The notes beneath the pieces were generated by a model. That model searched no databases, was not told where the DNA came from, and saw only the letters and a list, made by a program, of their open reading frames with translations. The position numbers and the translations under genes are program-made. From NCBI RefSeq assembly GCF_000400465.1, contig NW_008806298.1, positions 26,812 through 90,811 of the forward strand: a DNA stretch of 64,000 nucleotides, read 5' to 3'. The first letter of the stretch is position 1; each line of letters opens with the position of its first letter. Below are positions 23,572-32,253 of this stretch, piece after piece. This DNA comes from Wallemia ichthyophaga EXF-994 (Eukaryota > Basidiomycota > Wallemiomycetes > Wallemiales > Wallemiaceae).

Positions 23572-23672
23572 AGTGCTAAGTTTGTTGAAAGGCAAGACAC
23601 ATAATTGCAAATTAAAAGAATTTGTTACAAAAAGATTAAAAGTTTTTATATATTTCCCATTTTCTCCCTCAA

Positions 23673-25073
23673 TCAAACATAAACAAAGGAATTTGGTACA
23701 AGGGGTTTAGCGAGAGCGACATGGCGTCTAAACTCTTCAGTGAGGACGTAATTGATTTTGTACGTGTGGTACGTGTGGTACGCGTGGCACGTATGGTTGA
23801 CATAGCCCGATCTCATCTGAAAGCAGTTTGTGTTAAGTGTGATAGTACCACTAGTGAGACATTTCTCGAACAGGCCCATAATAGTAGCGAGAATGCGACG
23901 TGCACAACCACCTGGAGCGAGATTGTGACGAATGTGTTGAAGCATTTTGCGTCGATTGATCCCTATACATCGATTGCAGGGGTCGCTACACCCTTTCATG
24001 CCCGTGCTTGGTGAGTTACGAAGGAGAAACTGCACGAGCTGATCGAAAGCCATACCATCACCAATTTGCACTCGCCGGACAACCATCAGCTGGAGGGGGA
24101 AAGGGAGAGGGTTCGAGAGGGGCATGTAGTGGCTGTTTCCGTTGTGACTTGTGTGTCCGGTGTAGCCTGTGTATCCATAGTATCCACAGTATTCCCCGTG
24201 TCCTACCCTCCTGTTGAGCCCCTCCTGCTGGCGGAGGTAGAGCTGCGAAAACATCTCGTTGAGGTTGCGGTGGTCGCTGTGCGTGTGTTCGCGTGTGTGC
24301 GTGCTTAAGCTGCCACTCACACCTGCATCTACCACACCACGCTCACGCTCACGCTCGCTACCTGGTGCTGGCGATGTTAGTGGTACGCAAGTAAATGAGT
24401 CGCGCCGAGCGATCTGTGGACGAGTGCGGCGCGGTTGCGTTGGTTGCTCTGCTTGCTCTGCTTGCAGCTGTGCGAGGGCATCGACGCTACCAAAGAGACC
24501 GTCGTCGCCGGTGGGAGTGCGAGCAGGAGTGTTAGTGTGTGCAGGTGCATGTCCATTAGCACGCCCACGTCCTTGAATAGCAGCAGCAGAAGCGGCAGCC
24601 TGTTGCAATTGCAAGCTGTGAAGGGGCCCTCTGCGCACAATGACGACATGTTCAGAATGCGTGTCAGACTGGCTACCAACACCAACGCCTGTACTCTCAC
24701 TCCCGCCCAAAGCGTGACCTACACCGCGAGCGGAATGGCGGCCGCTCACCATCCCAGCCAACCACTTCTCCTCATCCTCCTCACCTACCCCGTCCTGGTC
24801 ATCTTGGGAAGGAGAAGCGACGGTGATGTCAACGACGGGATACGACTCCAGATTGTACTGCGTAGGCGAGCGCGTTTGACACTGGCTGGGATACGTCGTA
24901 TGTCCTACTCCACCCCAGTTGTGCGTGTGCGTAGGGTGGATCGTCAGGGTGTCGATCGCATCGATGGTAAGGTCCATGTAGAATGGGCGCAAGAGGTCCG
25001 CGTGCGTAGGAAAAGGCGTGGTGTGGTGCGTGTACATTGTGTCTGCGTACTCGATGTGTTGGATGTACGACAT
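23673..25073 (-). CDS. Hypothetical His/Thr/Gly-rich protein
   Basis: Open reading frame of 466 codons that I do not recognise. The N-terminal half is rich in His, Thr, Gly and Ser (MYTHHTTPFPTHADLL, HPTHTHNWGGVGHTTYPS). It continues with an Ala/Gln stretch, an Arg/Glu run (GSERERERG) and a Tyr/Gly tract (CGYYGYTGYTGHTSHNG). The last third is more ordinary and Cys-rich (KGCSDPCNRCIGINRRKML, GGCARRILATIMGLFEKCL), and could be a small folded domain. No signal peptide or clear membrane helix. The composition partly reflects CAC/ACA-rich DNA, and a 282-codon ORF runs on the opposite strand over the same DNA, so coding status is uncertain. It sits convergent to CCT1 (101 bp apart). Confidence 0.45.
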   Translation of the reverse strand: MSYIQHIEYADTMYTHHTTPFPTHADLLRPFYMDLTIDAIDTLTIHPTHTHNWGGVGHTTYPSQCQTRSPTQYNLESYPVVDITVASPSQDDQDGVGEEDEEKWLAGMVSGRHSARGVGHALGGSESTGVGVGSQSDTHSEHVVIVRRGPLHSLQLQQAAASAAAIQGRGRANGHAPAHTNTPARTPTGDDGLFGSVDALAQLQAEQAEQPTQPRRTRPQIARRDSFTCVPLTSPAPGSERERERGVVDAGVSGSLSTHTREHTHSDHRNLNEMFSQLYLRQQEGLNRRVGHGEYCGYYGYTGYTGHTSHNGNSHYMPLSNPLPFPLQLMVVRRVQIGDGMAFDQLVQFLLRNSPSTGMKGCSDPCNRCIGINRRKMLQHIRHNLAPGGCARRILATIMGLFEKCLTSGTITLNTNCFQMRSGYVNHTCHAYHTYHTYKINYVLTEEFRRHVALAKPLVPNSFVYV

Positions 25074-25513
25074 TTACGTGTCTTGAGTCTTGTCTTGGAT
25101 AAGTTGATGTCTGAATCAAGGAGTAAAGAGGAGAGAGAAGAGGGATTAAAGAACAGAGAGTTTTGCACGCATTCAGAATTCATCTCCCACCGCCCCTCCA
25201 CCGCTTGTGGAAATTGCAAAATTTCTTACAAACCTTCTACATCGGGAATCTGGACGTTAGAATATGGAAGATGTCGGATTTGAGGTATGGGAAGAATGTA
25301 GAGTGGCTATGAAAGGAAGCAGCGGTGGCAGAGTGATTTTTAAAGAGGGAAATTATGGGTATAAAATTTTGATGGGTATATGGAGTGCTTGGGATAGTGA
25401 GATTTATTGAGATAGAGTGGAATAAAGAGAGATAGAGAGAGGAATTATACTGAGAAATAGAAGATTAGGATTATGTAAACAACTTCCCTGACCCACCACC
25501 AACCACTCGAACA
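25074..25513. promoter_or_regulatory. Intergenic, purine-rich MOG1 upstream region
   Basis: 440 bp between the divergent hypothetical ORF and MOG1. About 25380-25470 is strongly purine-rich on the plus strand (GAGATAGAG-like repeats). Short shadow ORFs reach into it from the left but none looks real. Probably holds the promoter of the MOG1-CAP pair. Confidence 0.45.
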
Positions 25514-25951
25514 ATGAAGACATACGAATGCTTCGATGGGGCTATATCGTTTGAATCGCCGGTGGATTTGGTGAATGGGAGTTTATTCAGGCAGGTTCCA
25601 GATACGCAAGAATTATATTTGGAGAGAAACGGCGAAGGTAGTGTGATAGTGGAGGTGCTCGAGCTGGTTCACGAGGCCAAGACGCTGGAAGAGGCTGGAG
25701 AATACCACTTTAAATCTCTAGCCCACGATAACGAGACGGAGGAATACGAAATACAGAATATTACCGTCATTAGCGATTCCAGCTGCGTCGTCAAAGGCCT
25801 TCAAACGATAGAGAAGGCGGGAGTGATTGAGAATATCCCTATAAACCTCAATGTCCTCAGAATCGCAGGGAAATACGATCTGGTCACGCAATTTAACAAA
25901 TTGGCGCACACGCCAATCCACGTCAACGACTACTCGCTCTTCTACTTGTAA
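25514..25951 (+). CDS. MOG1: Ran-binding protein Mog1
   Basis: Small nuclear protein that binds Ran/Gsp1 and promotes nucleotide release, supporting nuclear import. Single exon, 145 residues, somewhat short for the family (about 180-220). The signature is at the N-terminus: ECFDGAISFESPVDLVNGSL followed by FRQVPDTQELYLERNGEGSV, matching the Mog1 'RQVPDxQEV' block, then IVEVLELV. The middle matches less clearly; LNVLRIAGKYDLVTQFN near the end corresponds to the late conserved strand. The stop TAA at 25949-25951 is followed after 5 bases by the CAP start codon on the same strand, so the two may share a transcript. Confidence 0.88.
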   Translation: MKTYECFDGAISFESPVDLVNGSLFRQVPDTQELYLERNGEGSVIVEVLELVHEAKTLEEAGEYHFKSLAHDNETEEYEIQNITVISDSSCVVKGLQTIEKAGVIENIPINLNVLRIAGKYDLVTQFNKLAHTPIHVNDYSLFYL

Positions 25952-25956
25952 GCGTC

Positions 25957-27565
25957 ATGAGCAATATTTTAAATTTGAATTCGGTTATCAAGAGACTAGA
26001 GTGTACGACTGGCAGGCTGGAGGATATTCTATTGGACAGCAGCTTGTTGAAGCAGGCTGGCAGCAGTGGCAGTGGTGCTGACACCGTGGCAGGTTCAGAG
26101 CCGGCACCAGCGACAGCAACAGCACCGCCAGCAGCCCCACACACTCCACCACCAGCCATCGCAGACTTCACCAACCTCCTCAACACCCACCTCTCCCCTT
26201 TCACCGTTCTCTCTGCTGAAATTGGCGGCGAAATCCACAGCCAATCACAGAATCTCGAGTCTCTCCTGCAGAAGACTCTGTCCATCGTCCTCACACCTGC
26301 CAGCCGCTCGAAGCCTCCGACAAACTTGTCCACCTTCCAGAACTCGCTCTCGCCAATCATCACTCACGTCAACAAGATTGTCCAATTGAGTGACTCAGCA
26401 CCCAAAGCTCTCCAGTTGCCCCTCAAGGCTGTCGCTGAAGGTGTCCCTGCCTTTGGCTGGTTTACTATCGCCCCCAAGCCAGCGCCATACATCCAAGACT
26501 TCAAAGACGCGGCTCAATTCTACGCGAATCGCGTCATCAAGGAGTTTAAAGGTGGTGACGAGAGGATGGTGCAGTGGGTGAAGCTTTTTATGGGGCTGTT
26601 GGAGGAACTCAGGGTGTATGTCCATAAGCACCACACCACTGGCCTCAGTTGGAACGAGAAGGATGGTGTGGCGTACGAGGAGTATGTCAGTGGTGAGGGG
26701 GGTGATAAAAGCTCTGATGCTACTCCTACTAACAATTCCACTCCTCCACCTGCTCCTGCTCCACCTGCTCCTGCCCCGCCTGCTCCTCCTGCTCCCACCT
26801 CAACCTCCACACACCCTCAGTCTCCCCAACAAGGCCCCGAAGCAGTCTTTGCGCAGCTCAACAAAGGCTCCGACATCACAAAAGGGTTGCGCAAGGTGGA
26901 TACTGAGCAGATGACGCACAAGAATCCGTCGCTAAGAGATGCTGGCAGCACAGAAAGCACCCCCAAAAAGCAGCAACCGCCTATCGCTGCCAAGCCAAAG
27001 TCGCTCACACGTACCACCTCGAGCCACCCTCCTAAGACACAACTCGATGGCCAGAAATGGTTTATTGTGGGTAGTGTGTCTTTATCATGAAGAAATCCTT
27101 ATTGATATATACTTTCAGGAAAACCACACTAACACACCTCATATACTCATCGACGACACCAAGCTGTCGCACACGGTGAATATCTTCAACTGCAAAAATA
27201 CAGTGGTGGAAGTGAAAGGTAAGGTGAATGCGTTGAATATGGTGGGATGCCACAGAACATCCGTTTTGCTTGACAACCTCGTCTCCTCACTGAGTATCAC
27301 CACTTCACCCAATTTCACAGTACAAATACTGGGCGTGGCGCCTACTGTTACTGTTGATGCTACTGATGTCGGTCAGATATATCTTAGTAAGGGGTGTATT
27401 GAGGCGGACACTGAGATTATTACCGCTAAAACCTCGTCTGTTAATGTTAGCTTGCCTGATAATCAAGAGGACGGCGAATTCGTCGAGAAACCGATACCTG
27501 AGCAGCTCAAGACTGTTGTCCGTGATGGAAGGCTAGTCAGTAGCGTGGTGGAGCATAGTGGGTAA
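25957..27565 (+). CDS. SRV2: Adenylyl cyclase-associated protein (CAP/Srv2)
   Basis: Actin-monomer recycling protein that also binds adenylyl cyclase in yeasts. Exons: 25957-27066 and 27119-27565; 518 residues. The N-terminal helix (VIKRLECTTGRLEDIL) is the cyclase-binding/oligomerisation segment. The helical folded domain follows (VPAFGWFTIAPKPAPYIQDF, FYANRVIKEFKG). Next come a Pro-rich segment with PPAPAPPAP repeats (~265-290), a basic linker, and the C-terminal beta-helix CARP domain that binds actin (KWFIENHTNTPHILIDD, VNALNMVGCHRTSVLLDN, KGCIEADTEIITAKTSSVN). The 52-nt intron is phase 0 with a GTGGGT donor. The start is supported by the family N-terminus, so the 5-bp gap to MOG1 is real unless MOG1 is misread. 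Confidence 0.95.
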
Positions 27566-27694
27566 TATATCCGACCGAATGAAATAAATGAATCAAATAT
27601 CCAAATATCCAAATCAAAACAGCCAATACGTATCATCTACTCAAAATCAAGTCATAAAATAAAACAAAACAGCCAATAAATATCCTTGAGTATG

Positions 27695-28531
27695 CTAGAA
27701 ACCATCTCTTCTCTTCCTGCCTGTGTATTTGGAGTCAAGGGGGACGCCCTGTTTACCCTTCTGTCTCTGAAGGTGTTTCTTGTGGTTGATATGGTCTTTA
27801 GCGGAGTGTTTGATGTTAGTGCGTGGGGGACGATGTGTGGATTGTGATTGCCTGCCGACATTGCTGACAGTGCCAGTTTCAGTCTTGGCGGCTGGCATCT
27901 GCACCTCCTTTCCACTAACACCTGCGAACAAACAGAGGTAGAACTTCTTCGCTTTTCTGCTATTAGGGTAGTCTACCACCAGTCCACCGCTAAAACCAGC
28001 CTTCTGAGCGAATCCCATAATAAATCCCACCTGGTCGTCTGACTCTGGGTAAAACTGGAAGACTGCCCTGCTGCCTCTAGAGAGAGCAGCATAGAGCGAG
28101 TTAAAGAAGCGCATTAAGCGGCTTCCTGGGTTCGCAGAGGTAGAGTCTGCGTTGCAAAGCCACTGAAGGACAGATATGGATATAGCGCCGTCGAAAGAGC
28201 CCGCACGAACGTGCACTCCGCTGCCTATATCGCTGAGCATCAGGTCGCCTTCGAGGTCCCTCTCTAGGGCTATAGATAGCATGCTCGGGGAGATATCACA
28301 GCCCAACCAATAATGGCCCTCCTCGTCGAGTATTTCCCCACTCAAACCACTGCCGCAGCCAATATCCAGTAGAAATTTAGGTGTTTGTCCGTCGTTATCC
28401 CCTAGCAGCTCTAACGCACGGTATGTCATCTCCGCTTGGATTTGCTGCACACGCGTATTAGACGTGTATTTTCCAGCCTCGCTGTCATTGTAGAATATCT
28501 CAGGCGGCGCTATGTGTTCAGGACGGGACAT
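27695..28531 (-). CDS. BUD23: 18S rRNA (guanine-N7)-methyltransferase Bud23
   Basis: SAM-dependent methyltransferase modifying a guanine of 18S rRNA and needed for 40S export. Single exon, 278 residues, normal length. The N-terminus MSRPEHIAPPEIFYNDSEAG is characteristic of Bud23/WBSCR22. The SAM-binding motif I is FLLDIGCGSGLSGEILDE, and SFDGAISISVLQWLCNAD is the NPPY-like region of the family. FYPESDDQVGFIMGFAQKAGF follows. The C-terminal Lys/Arg-rich tail (KDHINHKKHLQRQKGKQG, TGRKRR) serves nuclear targeting and RNA contact in homologues. Convergent with CAP, divergent from IDH1. Confidence 0.95.
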   Translation of the reverse strand: MSRPEHIAPPEIFYNDSEAGKYTSNTRVQQIQAEMTYRALELLGDNDGQTPKFLLDIGCGSGLSGEILDEEGHYWLGCDISPSMLSIALERDLEGDLMLSDIGSGVHVRAGSFDGAISISVLQWLCNADSTSANPGSRLMRFFNSLYAALSRGSRAVFQFYPESDDQVGFIMGFAQKAGFSGGLVVDYPNSRKAKKFYLCLFAGVSGKEVQMPAAKTETGTVSNVGRQSQSTHRPPRTNIKHSAKDHINHKKHLQRQKGKQGVPLDSKYTGRKRRDGF

Positions 28532-28860
28532 GTTGCTTCAGCTGTTGGTGGTGGTTGATTACTCTTGCTATCGATGCTAATCACTCGTGGTGCTGCTGTT
28601 GCCGGGATTGTAAAGTTGATTGGTATTCTACTCGGCTTTTTTATACTCTTGCGTGAGTTGCGGAAGCCGGAAGATTTTCACGGAAAGAGAAGTCAGTAAG
28701 AGAGTAAAGGTAGTATGACACACGCTGCGCACTCTGTATAATCTACAGACCACACACCGCCACACTCCCGCACTCCCCCGAATATCGCCGCTTCTCCCGC
28801 CATCTCCCACCGCCAAAAATGGATACGCACCCAACTCAAAACGGTCATCAGCTAATTTAA
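28532..28860. promoter_or_regulatory. Divergent promoter region BUD23/IDH1
   Basis: 329 bp between divergent starts. The IDH1-proximal part is C-rich (ACTCCCGCACTCCCCCGAAT-like, around 28765-28810), resembling GC-rich elements upstream of other genes here. No gene seen. Confidence 0.45.
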
Positions 28861-30006
28861 ATGTTACGCAACGCCGCTTCCCAGACAAGCAGAGTGGGTT
28901 GCGCGTAGATTACAGACGACGTCCATCTCATACGACTCCAGCTCGCCCGTGGATACGCCAGCACTGCTACGACCACCGCCCGCGAACCTAGCAGATTCGG
29001 TGGTATTTACAATGTTACGCTGATCCCTGGTGATGGTGTAGGCAGGGAGTTAACCCAGTCTGTCAAGGAAGTCTTCGAGTCTCTCAACGCACCCGTCCAG
29101 TGGTCTGAGTACGATGTTAGCGGGGAGACCAACGCGAGTGAGCCACAGTTCCTCGAAGCCGTTGAATCGATCAAGCGCAACAAAGTCGGTCTCAAAGGTA
29201 TTCTCTACACTCCTCTCGAGGCCAACGCGCACAACAGCTGGAACGTAGCTATGCGCCAATCCCTTGACATTTACGCTTCCGTCGTTCACTGCAAATCCCT
29301 CCCAGGTTTCCCTACTCGTCACGCTGACGTCGATTTCGCAATCATTCGCGAGAATACTGAGGGAGAGTACTCCGGTCTCGAGCACCAGTCGTACCCAGGC
29401 GTTGTAGAGTCTCTTAAGGTCAGCACTGTCGCCAAAGCAGAGCGCATCGCTCGCTTTGCCTTTGACTTTGCTATCAAGAACGGCAGAAAGAGAGTGACAG
29501 CAGTGCACAAAGCCAACATCATGAAATTGGGTGACGGTCTGTTCCTCAACACTTGCAGACGCGTAGCGAAGGAGTACGAGGGTTCTGGTGTCACTTTCAA
29601 CGACATGATCGTAGATAACACTGCGATGCAACTCGTCGCTAAACCTCAGCAATTCGATGTTATGGTCATGCCTAATCTTTATGGTAACATCGTGTCCAAT
29701 ATCGGCGCTGCGTTGGTCGGTGGACCAGGTATCGTGCCGGGTGTTAACATTGGCGCTGATTACGCTCTCTTCGAACCTGGTTGTAGACACGTCGGAATGG
29801 ATATCATGAACACTAACAAGGCTAACCCTGCCGCTATGCTCTTCTCAGCTGCTATGATGCTCAGACACCTTGGTGTGTCTAACCACGCTGATAAAATTGC
29901 TGGCTCCGTTTATCAAGTCGTCCGCGATGGTAAGGTTAGAACAGCCGATATGGGAGGTAACTCCAACACGACGGATTTCACCCACGCCGTTATCAAGAAC
30001 CTTTAA
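28861..30006 (+). CDS. IDH1: Isocitrate dehydrogenase [NAD] subunit 1, mitochondrial
   Basis: Regulatory-type subunit of the TCA-cycle NAD-dependent isocitrate dehydrogenase octamer (mitochondrial matrix). Exons: 28861-28893 and 28942-30006; 365 residues. The first ~25 residues (MLRNAASQTSR then LARGYAST) look like a mitochondrial presequence, split by the 48-nt intron. Motifs: VTLIPGDGVGRELTQSVKEV, IIRENTEGEYSGLEHQSYPG, KRVTAVHKANIMKLGDGLF, DNTAMQLVAKPQQFDVMVMP and ADMGGNSNTTDFTHAVIK. Similarity is closer to yeast Idh1 than Idh2 (LEHQSYPGVVESLKV), which is why I assign subunit 1. A 246-codon antisense ORF over this gene is a shadow. Confidence 0.94.
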
Positions 30007-30151
30007 AGGAGTAGAAATTTATAGAAGTCAGTTCACTTAACACACTCAGTACACACAACACACACCCTACACACAAAACTTAATGTAATTATTTCAATTC
30101 CAATTCAATTCACTTTCTTGCGTTATTTTTGCATTCTTCTCGTGAGAATTC

Positions 30152-31193
30152 TCACTTGTTAGCCCTGCGTCTGCGAGTGTTTCTCAGCTTTTCTGACGCT
30201 TTGAGAGGTTTCTGTGGGGGTTTGGGGATGTCGTTGTGTACTTGATGACCCTTTTCATCAATCTCATCACTCTCATCACCCTCCTCGCCAAGCACCGGCT
30301 CAGTAGCCACATGAAGGGCGTCTCCAGAGGTGTTACAAAGGCGCATAATGGGTGCTGCGATGGCCAGAGTGAGCGTTACAGGCCAGAGGCTGTACAGAGA
30401 AGGCTTCTGAACATCTTCTTCGGTTATGAGGTGGGTGCTGCCGTCCCTATCGAGCTGTGATTGTGTGTGAGTTTGCATAATAGGAGAAAGTATCCATCCA
30501 CCCACAATAGACACCTCCTCTCCATCCACCACACAATCGATGAATATATCGCCATCGTCACGCAGAGGTACGCGACATCTGCGCTTGCCTGAAGAGAGAG
30601 CAATATTGCGCACACGCGCAATCCTTTTGACGTCTTTAGTCGCGTTCATGCGTTGCACCGTGGCTTGCAAGAGTGCGGTGAGAAGGGCGAGGAAGGTGAT
30701 AGCCGTGAAAAGACCAGGTCTGAAGCGAGCGAACAGGTAAGCGCCGCCTGTATAGATTTGTTAGAAAGATCACTGGAAAAGTGACACACACACCCTTCCA
30801 ATATGGTACACCACGCTTCAGCCAGAAATCATACCTCTTGCGTGCTTCCTTGTTGCGCAGTATGCTGCCAATAGTAGTGAGACGCGTGTGTCGCTCTGCT
30901 ATAGCCTTGTTGCCGGGATTCTTGTCGGGGTGGTTGGCGAGCATGGTGGAACGGTACGCTTTTGTTATCTCGGATGTGCTGGCTGAGGGTGATACATTGA
31001 GAAACGAGTAAAATGTAACCCCTTTGCCTGTATCGTTCGCGTGAGCTGGCCGGATTCATTAAACGGCATCGTCCAACCCACCTTCTCCCCGCTCGAGCTC
31101 AGCCACTATGTCAAATATCTCATAATCTTCTTTGTCCCATGCTAATACTGCTGCGAGGAGCGCACAGAGGAATACTAGCCATGTCAGCCTCAT
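30152..31193 (-). CDS. ERJ5: ER membrane J-domain protein (Erj5-like)
   Basis: Type I ER membrane DnaJ-like co-chaperone supporting lumenal protein folding. Exons: 31193-31082, 31027-30794, 30747-30152; 313 residues. Residues 1-20 (MRLTWLVFLCALLAAVLAWD) form a signal peptide. The J domain spans about 38-105: FYSFLNVSPSASTSEITKAY, MLANHPDKNPGNKAIAERHT with the HPD motif, and LRNKEARKRYDFWLKRGVPY. A membrane helix follows (LFTAITFLALLTALLQATVQ, ~130). The C-terminal part has a second hydrophobic stretch (WPVTLTLAIAAPIM) and a basic tail TRRRRANK. The two introns (54 and 46 nt) rejoin the J domain and the helix. Convergent with IDH1. Confidence 0.88.
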
Positions 31194-31354
31194 TGGGTGT
31201 TGGGTGTGCGTGGACAAGAGAGAGAAAGAAGACCATCAAAGTGTGGTATATTAGAGCTGTTTGTGATATGTGTTATTTTCTATGAAAAGATATTTATTCA
31301 TTTCTATTGTTCCTGACGCGACTGAAGGACACTGACAACACTGAGCTTTGTTTA

Positions 31355-32233
31355 TCACATTCGCTCCGAATCTGTGACTGTATCTGTGGCTTTTGCAGCT
31401 TTTTCATTGGCTTCCTCTTTGGCTTCCTTTGTGACCGTGTCACATTCTTTGCCCACCTCAGACTCCCCCTCTACCGCCGTATCCAGCTTACGCTGCGGGA
31501 TTACACTAAAGAAGGCCTTCTGCCAGTCATTCTGCTTAATATACTCTGTTAGAATCTCATACACCTGGTTTACTGTAAGCACACGTCTGGTTGAGAGACG
31601 TATGTACTTTGAGATTGGCAGCGCAGCCACAGCCATTCCCAGACTCTTTGCCTTATCAACTGTGATGTTCTTGAGTCTATTGTGATCAACCATAGCGCCG
31701 AGAATGTAATGCTTGGAGGTGTCCAGTTCATCGAGCACGTTGTCTGTATCCGCTGTAAGATAAACGCAGTCACTGGGCTTATAAACCTCCTCCACGGCGC
31801 TATCTGTAAACGTTATTTTATCATCATCCCAGCCAGACTTGAGTGGATCGAGGCGCTGCTTTAGTCTGCCATTGTAAGATGTTACTTGGAGGTGTGTGGG
31901 TGATACTGTGTGCTTGTTGTGCGCGTAACACGTCGTGAGCTGATTAGACAGGCTAACAACCTCACGCTCCCCTTGTAGCTCATCAAACGCGCAATCTAAC
32001 ACCACGCTAACATTTGAGTGCTTTAATTGCGCTTTACTTGGGGCTTTTCTATTCGCCTGCTTCTTCTTGAGCTGCTGGAGATACTCTACGTCATTCTCCT
32101 CCCGAGCTTTCGCGATACGCTGCTTCTTGCGCTCTCTATCCTGGGCTCTACGTAGTGGCTTCTGCTCCGATATGCGCTGCTGCTTCGCTTGCTTTTTTCG
32201 CTGCGATTTCGATATTTGCTCTCCTTCAATCAT
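31355..32233 (-). CDS. TRM10: tRNA (guanine-N1)-methyltransferase Trm10
   Basis: SPOUT-family enzyme forming m1G9 on tRNA. Single exon, 292 residues. A basic N-terminal region (ISKSQRKKQAKQQR, RRAQDRERKKQRIAK) precedes the catalytic domain. Signature blocks: SVVLDCAFDELQGEREVVSL, SNQLTTCYAHNKH, LQVTSYNGRLKQRL, DCVYLTADTDNVLDELDTSK, HYILGAMVDHNRLKN (with the conserved GxxVDxNR) and RRVLTVNQVYEILTEYI, DWQKAFFSVIPQRK. The first ATG is at 32233. The acidic C-terminal tail is less conserved. Its start codon is only 20 bp from the first in-frame ATG of TSC2 on the other strand. Confidence 0.95.
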   Translation of the reverse strand: MIEGEQISKSQRKKQAKQQRISEQKPLRRAQDRERKKQRIAKAREENDVEYLQQLKKKQANRKAPSKAQLKHSNVSVVLDCAFDELQGEREVVSLSNQLTTCYAHNKHTVSPTHLQVTSYNGRLKQRLDPLKSGWDDDKITFTDSAVEEVYKPSDCVYLTADTDNVLDELDTSKHYILGAMVDHNRLKNITVDKAKSLGMAVAALPISKYIRLSTRRVLTVNQVYEILTEYIKQNDWQKAFFSVIPQRKLDTAVEGESEVGKECDTVTKEAKEEANEKAAKATDTVTDSERM

Positions 32234-32253
32234 CACAGCGAGGAAGCGAGGAG

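Noticed and set aside
24435-25283. 282-codon plus-strand ORF antisense to the hypothetical 23673-25073 gene
   Set aside because: Shorter than the opposite ORF, no recognisable features; kept only as part of a finding, not as a gene.
25514-27565. MOG1-CAP as a single fusion gene
   Set aside because: The stop of MOG1 is in frame and CAP begins with its own conserved N-terminus; no intron would join them sensibly.
29050-29790. 246-codon minus-strand ORF over IDH1
   Set aside because: Exact antisense of conserved IDH1 exon 2; no family features, explained by codon bias of the real gene.
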